A stretch of DNA of 64,000 nt from Halichondria panicea (lineage: Eukaryota; Porifera; Demospongiae; Suberitida; Halichondriidae): the NCBI RefSeq assembly GCF_963675165.1, contig NC_087388.1:901800-965799 (forward strand). The letters run 5' to 3'. Within the stretch, counting starts at the first letter, position 1, and the number at the start of each line of letters is the position of its first letter. Made by a program: the position numbers and the translations under genes. Below are positions 1-15,116 of this stretch, in pieces. The notes beneath the pieces are model-generated. The model had not been told where the DNA came from. It made no database searches and saw only the letters and a list, made by a program, of their open reading frames with translations.

Positions 1-1588
1 GGCCCCTGATTGCAGGTAGAGGAGGCCCAGTGTTGAGAGGAGGTCAGGGTCCTCAGGACTGTGTCTGCACAATGTGGTAACTATAAAGCAATTCTTATGG
101 TTGTTGGCGTGTATACAAATAATAATTGTCACATTAAATAATTTCTCATTAAAATTAAATTCTAAATTTAGGTTCATGTCTCTTACAAGAACGCAAAGAA
201 GAGCTATATCCTACTTACTTGACGGCCCTGCAGTAGATCTCAATGGCGTCTTCGAGAGCTCCTCTCTTCAGGAACACCCTCCCCAGCTGCACAAAGCTCA
301 CCGTCTGAGGACACAGGCCGAGTGCTGATTGGAAGAACTCAATCGCCTGTGGGGAAATATATATATCAGCTTAAATTTGTAATGTAGGGTGCTTTGTAAA
401 TGTGACTACCTTGTCATAGTCCTTGAGGTAGATACAGCAGACACCTTGATTGTGCAGCAACTCCTGGAGTGAGTACATCACATGACAATCACATGATACT
501 CAGGATAACAACGTACCCAGTCATGTGGATATAGCATACTTGCTTCAGAGTAGGTATCCATAGCAGCTTTATGCTTCCCCAGAAGATACCTGTAGATATT
601 GACACATTCAAATAATGGTTTTTTTGTGTCTATGCAAAACTCATATACATATACTCTTCTAAATATGCACCCCTTGAAAATTTTGTCCATATAAGCACCA
701 TATTGTTTTTTCATACACTAGTCTCGCAAATATCGCAATTATTAAAAGCGGTGAGTATACAGTATAATTATAGTACTGTACTTACAGTGATCTAGCGACC
801 TGCTTGACACTGAGAGCATTGTTGGGGTTGAGACGCACGGCTTTTTGAAACAGTTCCAGGGAGGCCTGAATATTACCCTCCTGTCTGTGAATGAGCCCTA
901 TGGGGGGAAGGGCGAGCAATCATTGCAGGGGGTAGGTAAAATCACATTAATTAACGTACCTAGTATGTAGATTGCATATTCACACATTTCATCAGTCTCC
1001 TCCAGCAGTTCCCCTATCAGCACCTGCGCGTATTATGGGATACACTGAATGATGTATTGAGGGGGCGGGGCAGCTCAGTACGTACCTTACACGTGTCAAA
1101 GTCCTTCCTGATATAGTGCAAATGAATGAGCCAGTTCTTGCGCTCGTACAGAGGAATCTCAGGGGCTGTATATAATATTATATTTAATACAGTGTCCTTT
1201 ATTATACTGTATAGCGGGTAATTTTCGTTGATGCACATTTTCGTATGAACTAGCCATTTTTAATATTCGCAGCTCAGGATAGTGATGTTAAATCTAAGTT
1301 TTAATTTTCGTATGATGCTCTTCAATAAGAAATGTAATATATGAAACTTTTCACCCATACCATAAAACTCTGCTATACGGTATACTGATGGCTACGATGG
1401 TGACCCCACGGTGTCGAAGCCCTCTCTATATATCAACCCCTCTCCCGAGGTAGCTTGACACACTGATGTCTCATTGCCACCTCCATGCTCTCACCTTTGG
1501 TCCCTGTGACAATCCTGCGGTCAGAATTATTTTTTAGAACGCCTGAAGATGCTTCTTTAGACATGTTTTCTTCACTAGCACTATCCAT
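1..1588 (-). CDS. BBS4: BBS4, BBSome TPR subunit (5' part only)
   Basis: BBS4 is a tetratricopeptide-repeat subunit of the BBSome, the coat that moves membrane proteins into and out of cilia. Exons on the minus strand: 1588-1495, 1165-1086, 1023-960, 897-786, 589-517, 463-410, 346-219 and 58-1, all with GT-AG junctions and 221 codons in frame. The start is the ATG at 1588. Recognition rests on the stretch [20 protein letters not shown] in exon 2, [15 protein letters not shown] in exon 5 and [12 protein letters not shown] in exon 6, which match vertebrate BBS4 in the same order. Successive TPR helices follow, and the gene runs off the left edge after the fourth or fifth repeat. It is divergent from the next gene, 226 bp between start codons. 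The first intron holds an inverted-repeat element. Identity is secure; exon edges are inferred from splice consensus. Confidence 0.95.
1206..1382. repeat. MITE-like element, family C, in BBS4 intron 1
   Basis: The left end ACTGTATAGCGGGTAATTTT and the right end CTGCTATACGGT are inverted copies of one another and match the ends of the elements at 44697-44894 and 40971-41693. The interior shares the phrase GCAGCTCAGGATAGTGA with the larger copy at 40971. Non-coding. Confidence 0.7.
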
Positions 1589-1814
1589 CTTGTCTGAAAT
1601 CCTGCTGCCCCACCCCCTTTTGCTAAGGGAAACTTTTATATGAGAACCAGTTTGCTGTAATGACGATCTTTATCCAAAAGCTTTTAGAGACCACACCCAG
1701 TTATCAGTAAAGAGGCGTTCTATGAGATGGGCTTGTCTAGACACATAAATAAGGACAACCAAGCTAAAGCCTTATCTTCTGTGCATGTATTGTTAGTTAC
1801 TAGTGAAGCTAAGT
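1589..1814. promoter_or_regulatory. Short divergent intergenic region BBS4 / propeller gene
   Basis: Only 226 bp separate the two start codons, so this must hold both promoters and both 5' UTRs. An AT-rich CATAAATAAGG at 1744-1754 could be a TATA-like element for the plus-strand gene. No other motif stands out. Confidence 0.45.
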
Positions 1815-3709
1815 ATGACTACTAAAACATCAGAGACAGAAAAACAACCATTGTTCATAGATGGAGAGGAGCCCATCTCCCCAGTAGAGTCTAAACCAAA
1901 GTTCAAGAAAGCCTTTAAAGAGTTCTCCCTCGAGACTGATGTTGATGAAATAGCCACTGGATGGTGGCCCAAAGTAACTGGGAGTTGTCTGTGCAAGCTC
2001 TCTATAGTGTTCTACCTCCTGTTGTGTGTGGGATTGAGTGTACTGTACGTTGGTCTGCGATATACACACGAGACTAAGCCAGAGGACACACCACCACCAT
2101 GGATACCAGGAACAGTACGTTGTATGCATTTATATTATAGCTGTATCCAATATCATGTTTGATTGATTAACATATTGAATGCTCTACATGTTTGTTTAAT
2201 ACATACTTGTATATAGTCTACTATATTCAGTGTTTTTGTTTTTGATGGGGATACATGTAGTTGCACTTTCATGAACAGATTTAAATTACACCTTGCTATG
2301 AAGTATGTAAGACGCCATGGTGCTGTTCGTATAACCTCCACTGTCTGTATTGTCACTGTACCAATAGCTGTAGCTGCTCGTGACTTGCTCTGGATAAGTC
2401 AGTTGACATTGTCCTTATTTTAACAAGATTGTGTGACAACATTGGTCCCTTTAGGTAATGTTCAGTTCCACTTGTTGGCTGTCATAATTATTATTATTAT
2501 TTGTTAATTGGAGAAGAATCATTAATTACCTCAGTGCATAAGTTCCTACCAGCCTTGACATGGTTGCATATAGTGAGTGGTCTTTCATTACGTGTATGGA
2601 TGCATCGGTTCCGTTACTATGTGGTCAATCTTGCAGACATAATTATGATTAATAACATGGATACATTATACTCTTCCCCATTTTTTCACAAAATGTTTTT
2701 TAAGTAGTGACGTTTTGTGTCTATTCTAATGGGCGTTCCTATTAGGGTTACCCATCTTGTTAATTAATTGATTAGAATTCTCCTAATTCAGTCATGCATT
2801 AGTGCGTCCTAGCTACAGTAACCTATACCACTATTATATTTTAACCGTATTATATTACGTATGAAAACTTTTGTGAATAAGCCGAATCTGTGATATAACA
2901 TTTGCGTTCTGACAAGGATCGTAATGTTGTACAAGTACCGATACAGGTTTTTGCGAATGTATTTTTGGGAAACAATCAATTGATGTTCGCAAAACATTCT
3001 CATCCATCCTTACCTCTCTCCCATAGCCGACAGTTGTACAGGATAAGCCACACCCTCCAGCCCCCCAGCCCCTACACTTCCAAGACCTCCCTTACACCGA
3101 GTGGATAGCCAAGAGGTGGACCTACAACGATGCACCCTTTGCTGATTGGCCCTCACTACCATCCTTCCTAACCAACATTACACAGATATCCTCTGGCACT
3201 ATAGGCAAGAGACACGGTGTTTGGATACTGACTGAGAATGACTTGTTTTTTGGGACAAATTTCTACGATAATGTAGAGTTTTTGAATGTGAGTGAAACCA
3301 TTGGGCTCAGTGTGTTGGCTGGTAGCATGGTTGCCGTGGCTACTGGCGGAGAGGTGTACTTGGCCACGCCCATCAACATCACCCTGTTGGACTGCTTAGG
3401 AGACTCTGAGGACTAGTGAGTTCTCTATACTGTGTGTGCGCGCGTGGGTGTGTATGTGTGCGCGTGCGTGTGTATGTGCGCGCGTGCGTGTGTACTTAGT
3501 CCCATCTTTTAAATGGTCCACACTCATTTATAGTGGTAAGAAGTTAGTACATGTATAGTCAAGTTTTAAAAAAACTGTGCAACTTTTACCAAAACAATCC
3601 TAGCCTTGAGTATACCATTAGCTACAATTTATTATATCTACATGTAGTTGTGGCTATAATTGTATTTTTTAATGTGTCAACGTCGTCACACCCATATATG
3701 TACACACAC

Positions 3710-3754
<45 letters not shown>

Positions 3755-6700
3755 GTGAGGTAGTAACGTCCAACTCTCAACCTCTTCCCTTCACGGCCGT
3801 CCACTCTACTACCTTCTCCCTCTCAACTGGCGGGCTTTGGTTGGGCACTGACACTGGACTCTACCTGGCCACCACCAAACTGCCCACTCCTCTCGACGTG
3901 TCAGAAGAGCTTTTCTTTGACGGCGACATTGTCATCAGTAATGTAACTGAGGTCGAAGGTCAAATACAAACATTACTATGGCGATCATCAGTTAGCACTG
4001 TTCCGAAAAACTCTGCATTTATTCTCGTACCTGGAGCTGGGGATGCTCTACAAAAATCATCCGCTTTTTTCACTTATCAAGGGACGAAAGGATTCAAAAA
4101 TCAAGATTTGTTTGGCGTTCTTGTGGTAGGCACGAAAGATCGTCTGTACTTTTACGATGGCCAGCACTGGTGGTTTGAGTGGGTTTCTGTGTGGGGGGTG
4201 AGTCTAGGGGGGGTAATCGATGGACCCCCCACAGCAATGGCCGTGGGTACAGCAGGAGACATCTACATTGCCAATAATGTCTCAATGACACGAATTAATA
4301 TCGACTACACATTCGATCGAATCGGACCACTCCAGGGCTTGCCTTATAATCAACTGAGGTCGCTGTGTTTTGTCAACTGTCAACCTACTGCCCCTCATCC
4401 CACTAGAGGTCATAAGGACCGTATCTCAAACTCAGGGATGCTATGGATCGGTACAGGACGGGGGTATGCACTATTTGACCTCCAAAGCTCGGAGTTCAAA
4501 CATTATTTTTATGGTCCGAGGTGGCATTCGGGAGAGGAGATCAGGGCCATTGCTAGCGTTGGTGGTGCCGGTGTTGTCATGGTGACAGACGGAGGATTGA
4601 CCTTTGTGACCCCCGAGGAGTGGACACTAGCTAAGAAGGCGGCGCACTACCAGAAAATGTTGGCACGTCACACAAGAGAACCAGGTATGACACTGTGTTG
4701 TATGATGTACATGTACCTGTGAGCTAGAGGAAACATCAGGGATGCAGGGTTTAATCTAGTGGAGGGGGGGGGGGGGGAGGCAGAGGGTGAACCCTCCCCC
4801 CCCAACATTTTATCCTAGATGAAACCCTGATTAGGGTTGAAATGTCTGGAGGATGTTGTGCCCACTTATTGGTACATTGTATATACATGATAAGATATTC
4901 ATCAGACTCTGTATGGTGCTACTATATACTACTATTCCCCTCCTCCCCCTCAGGCATAGTGTCTGACTGCCCCCTGACTGACTACAATGTCACGACCTGC
5001 TCTCCATACACCACTGACAATGACGGACTGTGGACCTCCTGGCTGGTAGGGGCGGAGTCACTGCGTTATGCTGTCACAGGGGACACCAGTGCTCGAGAGA
5101 ATGCATGGACCCTCTTCCAGGGAATGGCCTTCCTTAACAATGTGAGCGTTGGATGGAATTATTATACTCATATATTTTGTCTAAATTAAATACCAGGTCT
5201 ACCTCTTTCTGTATACATTGTACATGTACAACACTTACCCTCCCCCCCTCACAGGTGACTGGTGTCCGTGGTCTAATGGCCCGCTCTGTGCTGCACGAGA
5301 ACAGCACTGTACCGGTACCGGCTGGGGAGTGGCACAGGTCTACCAGTATCCCTGGCTGGCTCTGGAAGGGGGACACTAGCTCTGATGAGGTGGCAGGGCA
5401 TATGTTTGCATACCCCCTAGTTCATGACCTGGTGGCGAGGAATGAAGAGGAGAGAGCAGCAGCCAGTGGACTAGTGGATGATATAGTTGGTGAGTGAGTG
5501 TGAGTGTGTGTTGTGTGCAGCTGTCAGTGGTTGACAGTGTGAACCATCGGGTGGTGTATCTTTCATTACGTGCATGTACAGTGTGTGTATATATGTGCTA
5601 TTCAATGTATATTTTGTATACATGCGGGATGAAGAGGTCATCTTCCATATGTGTGTGTGGGTTGACTACATGTAGTTATTCTGCTTCTCATGTATATTCA
5701 AATTCTCCATAGCAGGTATACTGTATAATTTATAGTACTTATCATAACCATGACCTACCGGTATTTGAATTTGTACATAGTCAGAGGAGGTCCGACACAT
5801 GCGTGCACGAATCACTACAAGTACAGTGCAATGATGTCAATGCAGTCACGTGATAATGTCCAGGCCAAGGCACTAGCACTTGTAGTGATTTGTGCACACA
5901 TATCGAACCTCCTCTGGTACAGAGTAGTGTGCTGACAGATCATCTTGTCAGGTGCATTTGCTCAGTCCTGATATCATCTCTATATGTATCTCACAGGCTA
6001 CATCAAGAGCAATGACTACCACCTGATAGACATCACCAACCAGTCCACTAGGTGGGGGGTGTGGGCCCCCTCTCAGCTCAACCTCAACGTCTCCTGGGCT
6101 GATGAGCACGGTCTCAACTCTCTGCAGATTCTCTCCTACCTACTGTCAGCCTATAGACTCACGGGCAAGGCAGAGTACTGGGACGCTTGGAAGGTGCGTG
6201 TGTGTGGTGTGTGTGGCATGTAGTGGGAGGATGTGTGTGTGTGTGTGGGGGGGCAGTCTTACAATCGTGTGATTACTCCCCCCTCCTCCAGGATTTGGCA
6301 GATAACCCTGACAACCACTATGGCCTGAATATGGTGAACCAGAAGATTACCTTCCCACGAGACGAGAACTTCAGTGATAATGAGCTGGCCTTCCTTCCTT
6401 ACTTCACCTATTGTCAAGCTAGTCAGGTATGCAACAGAATAGGGGGAAATGCAGGAAGTCTGGGGTATTTTAAATAGATGTGGGTGGATTAATATATGGA
6501 CCAGTGGTCCTTATTAATCAATTCTTGAAAACCAAAGGTTTGGGGTGGAAAGGTAACCTTTGTGTTGAAACCTTATTTTAAGTTTGGGGCGAAAAGCTCA
6601 AGCCCACCATTGATAATACAAAAAACGCACGCAACCTTTTTTAAATAGTCAAATAATTATGTGCCTGAATATAAAAATTAATATTTTTAGATGATGAAAA

Positions 6701-7537
6701 ATCCGGTTGATGCTCAAGTCAGTTACTATGGCAACCTGAGTCTAAAGCGGACGTGGAGTGTGGTGGGCCAGGAGAAGAGCAGTGCTTGGTCAGCAATCTA
6801 TGCCTACTGCACAGGTAGTACATGTAGCATAGTGTTTGTGTACAGTTGCCCCCTGAGCCCCTTAGTTATGTATTATCAATAGTTCATTAATGAACTCCTG
6901 GTATTATGTATGTATTGTGTATATCTGTGCGTGCAGTATCAGGGTGTCATACAGGATTTTGAAGTAGAGGGGGGAAATTAGAAAATTTGCTAAAAATAAA
7001 AGTTGTCAACTGTTATTTAAATACCCTGTTAGTATGTAAAATATCCAGCTATGGACACTCAGTAGTACATGAATGCAAATTTTAGGGGGGGGGGAATTGG
7101 AGCTAGGGGAGATATCCCCCCTTCCCCCCCCCCCCCTGTATGACACCCTGACTGTATATACAATACTGTAGCTATCTCACAAAGCCTGAGTATGTAAACT
7201 TTATGTTCCCAGAAGCTGCAAAGTGGTGACTATTTTAATCAATCTCACCTTTAATGTATATAAACTGCGCCTAAGAGGTGGCTAGAGGTGTTAGTACAAG
7301 AGGAGGCACGACAAGCAGGAGCAATTAGGCTGATTGTGAGCTGACATTACATTCCGTTTACTTGTAGCCCTACATGTAGGTTTATTAATGCTGAGTCAGC
7401 TAATCAAGTCTTATAATTAGACCATTGCTCCTGCATGTCGTACCTCCTCTGAGTTAGTACCAATCACCACCGACTAGTGTGAGCACATACTTCTCCTCAT
7501 ATACTGTCCCTCCCTCTAGGCTCTCGCAATGATCCTG

Positions 7538-7574
<37 letters not shown>

Positions 7575-7610
7575 CCCCTTCCCTCCCTCTAGGCTCTCGC
7601 AATGATCCTG

Positions 7611-7649
<39 letters not shown>

Positions 7650-8080
7650 CCCCTTCCCTCCCTCTAGGCTCTCGCAATGATCCTGCCCACACACGCACAC
7701 ACACACACACACACACACATCCCCTTCCCTCCCTCTAGGCTCTCGCAATGATCCTGCCCTGCTGGATGCTCTAGTGTGGACCCTGCGTAGTTGGCCCCTG
7801 GAGCTGGTGGAGTGGAGGACTACCAACTCTCACAGACTAGACATTAGGCACAATCCAGAGCAAGACCGGTGGGTGTATGATTGGTGTTATAGGGATTAGT
7901 CTTGTAATGGTGTGAAAACACAATGTGTGTATTGTATGCATGACGTAAGTACGTAAAGGTCGCATGTAACATGTTAGAGGTGCTTGGTTTGTTTACAAAT
8001 TCTATTGTTACTGTAGTAATTGTCATGACCTGTGTATTGTGTGTACTGTGTACACACGTACGCACACGCACAAACACTCA

Positions 8081-8146
<66 letters not shown>

Positions 8147-8347
8147 CGCACACGCACACACACACACACACACAGGGACTTGCACAGTAATAGCCAGTCA
8201 GTGCGGCTCCTCCCAGCTAATGAGAGGGGTCAACTAAGATGGAATGCCAACCCCTACCAGCTGGACAGTGGGGGATCTAGCAGTGAGATGGACCCGGGGG
8301 CGTGGCTTCTACCCTATTGGCTAGCGAGATGGACAGGAATGCTATAG
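1815..8347 (+). CDS. Type II membrane protein with propeller-like region and alpha/alpha-toroid-like C-terminal domain
   Basis: Exons 1815-2114, 3027-3415, 3753-4684, 4954-5141, 5255-5489, 5997-6193, 6292-6426, 6691-6814, 7739-7868 and 8176-8347 give 933 residues. A cytosolic N-terminus of about 65 residues precedes one hydrophobic segment ([20 protein letters not shown]), with no cleavable signal, so a type II topology is likely. Residues about 110-480 contain repeated propeller-style strands ending in short glycine-rich turns ([25 protein letters not shown]), as in Kelch or two-component-regulator propellers. From about residue 500 the pattern [31 protein letters not shown] and the closing [11 protein letters not shown] resembles bacterial proteins that pair such propellers with an (alpha/alpha)6 domain. 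Enzymatic activity is not assignable. Exon 2 ends so that readthrough meets TAG at once. Introns carry MITEs, long CA tracts and a multiplied acceptor. It converges on GPAA1, 202 bp apart. Confidence 0.75.
2844..3001. repeat. Degenerate family B inverted-repeat element in intron 1
   Basis: Begins ACCGTATTAT and ends GTTCGCAAAACATTCT. The interior includes the family phrase GCGTTCTGACAAGGATCGTA seen in the elements at 39678 and 40314. It is more diverged than the others. The remainder of the 912-bp intron shows nothing recognisable. Confidence 0.5.
5782..5916. mobile_element. MITE family A copy 1 (intron 5 of the propeller gene)
   Basis: Terminal inverted repeats of about 35 bp begin CAGAGGAGGTCCGACA and end in the complement. 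The middle GTCACGTGATAATGTCCAGG is identical to the copy in the cytochrome c1 intron at 13522-13655. Total 135 bp, no coding capacity. Confidence 0.85.
6427..6690. other. Intron 7 of the propeller gene
   Basis: AT-rich intron between exons 7 and 8. I see no repeat or ORF of interest. Confidence 0.5.
7297..7453. mobile_element. MITE related to family A, with possible target duplication
   Basis: Ends AAGAGGAGGCACGACA and CTCAGAGGAGGTACGACA (the latter read on the minus strand) are inverted. The next bases, GCAGGAGCAAT against its complement ATTGCTCCTGC, extend the pairing. The same 7-mer TTAGTAC stands on both sides (7291-7297 and 7454-7460), consistent with a target-site duplication. The interior differs from copies 1 and 2. 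Confidence 0.7.
7508..7760 (+). repeat. Tandem array of a splice acceptor plus exon edge (about 73 bp x 3.5)
   Basis: The sequence CCCTCCCTCTAG followed by GCTCTCGCAATGATCCTGCC occurs four times, with AG at 7518-7519, 7591-7592, 7666-7667 and 7737-7738. A (CA)n tract follows each of the first three. Only the last copy continues into exon 9, at 7739. Spacing is 73, 75 and 71 bp. Confidence 0.9.
8066..8175 (+). repeat. (CA)n tract running into the exon 10 acceptor
   Basis: About 110 bp of CA with a few CG, AA and TA interruptions ends in CACACACAG immediately before exon 10 (8176). There is no pyrimidine tract between the repeat and the AG. Confidence 0.85.
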
Positions 8348-8549
8348 TATATGAAACCTTATATTAAATTTCTATGTCTCTCAGCTCCTAACATGTATCA
8401 CTCTCTGTGTAATGCTATTAAATTTTTTTTATAAATTGCACTATAGCTCAAAGAAGACTTTACTACCACAATTAAAGTCTACATGTGTATATACATATGA
8501 CAATAATTTGGATTCATTTAATATAAAAGGTAATGCCATTAGTTATAAT
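8348..8549. other. Convergent 3' region between the propeller gene and GPAA1
   Basis: AT-rich spacer between the two stop codons, which must contain both 3' UTRs and poly(A) sites. It includes TTTTTTTTATAAATTGC near 8425. Nothing else was recognised. Confidence 0.5.
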
Positions 8550-12009
<3,460 letters not shown>

Positions 12010-12179
12010 GTCTTTGAGTGTCAGCTAGGTTTAATAGTGCAGTGTAAAAAGGTACACACTTGGAAATGATCGTCAATAGTAGAGTAGCAAAGTCCAGAGT
12101 GAGTCAATGGCCAACATAATAATTATGTGTATAATTAGAAAGGTCAAAGGTCATTGACCCTTTTTCACAGGGATTAAAA
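12010..12179. promoter_or_regulatory. Divergent promoter region GPAA1 / CYC1
   Basis: 170 bp between start codons. The region contains AGGTCAAAGGTCATTGACC at 12141-12159, a direct repeat of AGGTCA spaced by one base (DR1 type, a nuclear-receptor-like half-site pair) that partly overlaps an inverted third half site. This suits a gene for respiration such as CYC1, but no binding is shown. Confidence 0.5.
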
Positions 12180-13815
12180 ATGGCTTCCAGTTGGCAGAGG
12201 CTTGGTAATGGCCTTAGAACAGGCATCAAGACGCTTGGGAGCAGTTTTGGGAGTAAGGTGAGCTTTATTAGCAAGCCTAGAGAATAGTTCTTGGTGACCT
12301 TTTCTAGTAAACAAATATACTCTAATTAAACCACATCACTACATTGTCCATTGTTTTTCACAGGCTGGTGAGGGAGGAAAGTCGTTAGGAATGGTAAGAG
12401 TCTATTCTCATCGTGTATATGTGTTAATACACTTTGTACAATTTATGTTTTGTGTTGTTATGTAACACACACACACACAACACACACACAGTCGAGGGGC
12501 TACTATGGTCTAATGGCAGCTAGTGGTCTGGGTGTTGGTCTGGCGCTGACGACACTAACGGCCTCTGAGCAGATGCTCCATCCACCGCAGTACCCCTGGA
12601 GCCATGGCGGAGTGTTCAGCTCTCTAGACCATGAGAGGTACATGATAGTGGCGTAATGTAAGTACATTTGCTGATCATTACCCACTCCAGTGTTCGCCGT
12701 GGATACCAGGTCTACAAGCAAGTTTGTGCTGCCTGCCATTCCATGAAGTTCATAGCCTATCGTAACCTGGTGGGTGTGGCCTACTCTTTGGAGGAGGCTA
12801 AACAATTTGCTGAGGAGAACGAGTACCCAGGTGACCCCGACGATGAGGGTAACCCTACTACTAGGGCTGGGAAACTGTTTGACTATTTCCCCAATCCATA
12901 TCCCAACGATGAAGCTGCCAAGGCTGCTAACAATGGTTAGTAGCGTGTTTAAATTATTGTAGACCAGCTAATTTTTTTAAATGTTATGCTATTTCACCGT
13001 CTTGTGTCTCTATCTGTAGGTGCTTTGCCTCCTGATCTCAGCCTCATTGTACTGGCTAGAGAAGGGAACGAGGTGAGCTCTTATTGTCCCCCACACGGCA
13101 TCCACCACTGTTAACCCCTACAGGACTACATATTTTCGCTGCTTACGGGTTACTATGACCCCCCTGCTGGAGTGGAGGTGCCAGAGGGCATGGCCTACAA
13201 TCCTTACTTCCCGGGGGGAAACATTAGCATGCCTCAGCAGCTCTTCCAAGACAGCGTCGAGTATGAAGACGGTAGGTCTGGCTGTACTAACTGGTACCCA
13301 CCAGCTAAAACTGTACTTGACCATGTAATTCATACAGGTACAAATGCGTCTGTCAGTCAGATGGCTAAAGATGTTTGCGCCTTTCTGAGATGGGCGTCAG
13401 GTAATGATCATCACTTTTAGCTGCTCCCTGTGATTACTGTTACCATTGTCTCCTCCTAGATCCCTACCATGACGAGAGAAAAAGGATTGGTTTCAAGGTA
13501 CATATAGATTGTGTGTGTACTCAGAGGAGGTCCGACATGCGTGCACGAATCACTACAAGTTCAGTGCACTGGTATCGTTGCGGTCACGTGATAATGTCCA
13601 GGCCACAATGTACTGAATTTGTAGTGATTCGTGCACGCATGTCGGACCTCCTCTGGTGTTTACATTACTTGTGTGTGTTTCAATGAGTATTGTCCTCCTC
13701 ACTACAGCTTGTGACTCTTCTCACGGTGGCTTGTATGATCACCTTCTACTGGAAGAGACGGACGTGGACCACTCAAAAGTCTAGGAAGGTTGTGTACTTT
13801 GCTGGTCGACGATAA
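12180..13815 (+). CDS. CYC1: Cytochrome c1, complex III haem protein
   Basis: Cytochrome c1 passes electrons from the Rieske protein to cytochrome c in mitochondrial complex III. Nine exons: 12180-12257, 12364-12393, 12492-12637, 12691-12935, 13020-13072, 13124-13271, 13338-13400, 13460-13497 and 13708-13815, giving 302 residues against about 325 in mammals. The N-terminus is a basic, Ser/Gly-rich presequence followed by a hydrophobic stretch, as in the bipartite import signal. The haem site CAACH lies near residue 97. The methionine-ligand region is NISMPQQLF, followed by [13 protein letters not shown] and a C-terminal anchor ([15 protein letters not shown]). Exon 2 is only 30 nt. Exon 3 is preceded directly by a CA tract. 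Intron 8 holds a MITE of family A. Confidence 0.97.
13522..13655. mobile_element. MITE family A copy 2 (CYC1 intron 8)
   Basis: 134 bp with near-perfect terminal inverted repeats of about 37 bp. The left end is CAGAGGAGGTCCGACATGCG and the right end is its complement. The interior closely matches copy 1 at 5782-5916. Confidence 0.92.
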
Positions 13816-14178
13816 CATGTGTCTACTTCATCTATCTCTAATTAGACTAGCCTGTGACATTGTGTGTATAAATTATTGCTGTAACTAATGTATAGCTTTA
13901 TTATTGATTTGTGGTTGCAGAATTAATTTTATATAATTACTACAAATCCGGAATTAAAGGGAAGTCGCGGTATTGTCTCGAGTGTATTTTTTAAGCGGCT
14001 TGGAATCGAGGCAGTGCGTTGAAAAGTAACCTTTAATCGAGGCTAGTCTACTGTGTTTGCGCATGTGCACAACATGTAGGTAATTGATTAGTCACCCCTA
14101 CTCACACAGCAGACCACATCTCTTTTCAACGGCTAGCTAGTTAATTCCCTAGGCCCTCAAGCTCTCTCAAAGTTCATA
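13816..14178. other. Intergenic region CYC1 to coactosin
   Basis: Contains the CYC1 3' UTR and the coactosin promoter. At about 13975-14044 there are two copies of ATCGAGGC and the phrase CGGCTTGGAATCGAGGC, a relic of the foldback family seen complete at 46352-46410. Confidence 0.5.
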
Positions 14179-14793
14179 ATGTCATCACTCCAAGATCAAG
14201 ATGCCGCTGCTGCTGCCTACGAGGATGTACGAAATGACACTTCTGATACAATATGGTAAGTAGTTAGCTAGCGTTTGTCTGCAGTATAGTATAGTACAGT
14301 GTTGTGACTTGTTGTGTGTACGTGTGGTATGTTCAGGACCGTTCTAAAGTACGATGGAAAGGTTATTGTTGAAGGAGGCTCTGGCACCGATTATTCAGAA
14401 TTTTTGGAGCAACTGGAAGGTAAACAGAAAGCTTCACAAAAAGCTCTTATATATTTATTCTTCTTATATTTGCAGACGGTGAGCGAGTGTATGGTTATGT
14501 TCGGTTTGAGACCGGAGATGAAATGAGCCGTCGAGCAAAGTTTGCCTTCATCACCTGGATTGGCCCATCGGTGGGAGCTCTCAAAAAGGCTAAAGTCAGC
14601 ACTGACAAAGCTTTCGTGAAGGCCGTATGGACGGTAGGTCCTGTCTCATTTTTGTAATCCACTCATCATATCCATGCCCATACAGCAATTTGGCAAAGAG
14701 ATTCTAGCGGACGAAAAGAGTGAAGTCAAGTACGACAGGATCCTGAAGACCCTCGAAGCTGCCAGCGGTGCTGCATATGGTACTGGCAAATAA
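14179..14793 (+). CDS. COTL1: Coactosin-like actin-binding protein
   Basis: Coactosin is a single ADF-homology-domain protein that binds filamentous actin. Exons 14179-14255, 14337-14419, 14476-14633 and 14686-14793 give 141 residues, one short of human COTL1. The core GDEMSRRAKFAFITWIGPSV matches the family signature (GDxMSKRSKFALITWIG). FGKEILADEK is followed by a C-terminal helix and Gly/Ala tail. The ATG at 14179 is chosen because the frame opens AAAAAYEDVRND, like AAYNLVRDD of the vertebrate protein. It is convergent with BRD7/9. Confidence 0.95.
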
Positions 14794-15116
14794 CTTATTC
14801 GAGTTCTTTAGAAATATTGTAGCTTAGCTAGCTCTTTAGATCAATTATTTTTTTGCTGGACTGATTTACAAATGGACAGTTTTATCCTTATTATTGTGCT
14901 ACACTGTATGCAATCTTATTGCAAATTCTAGTTTTGTATAATATATGTTATTAGGTTGTTCCTTTTTGCTAATTGGTGTACATGAACTATGGTGGTCAGT
15001 ATGTACACATTTGAAGACATTACCATTTTAGGTAATAATGATTCCTACACAAAATATGAAGCATGAGATTCAATGAATACGATTAATTAGTTTAACCACA
15101 GGCAACACAAATGAAA

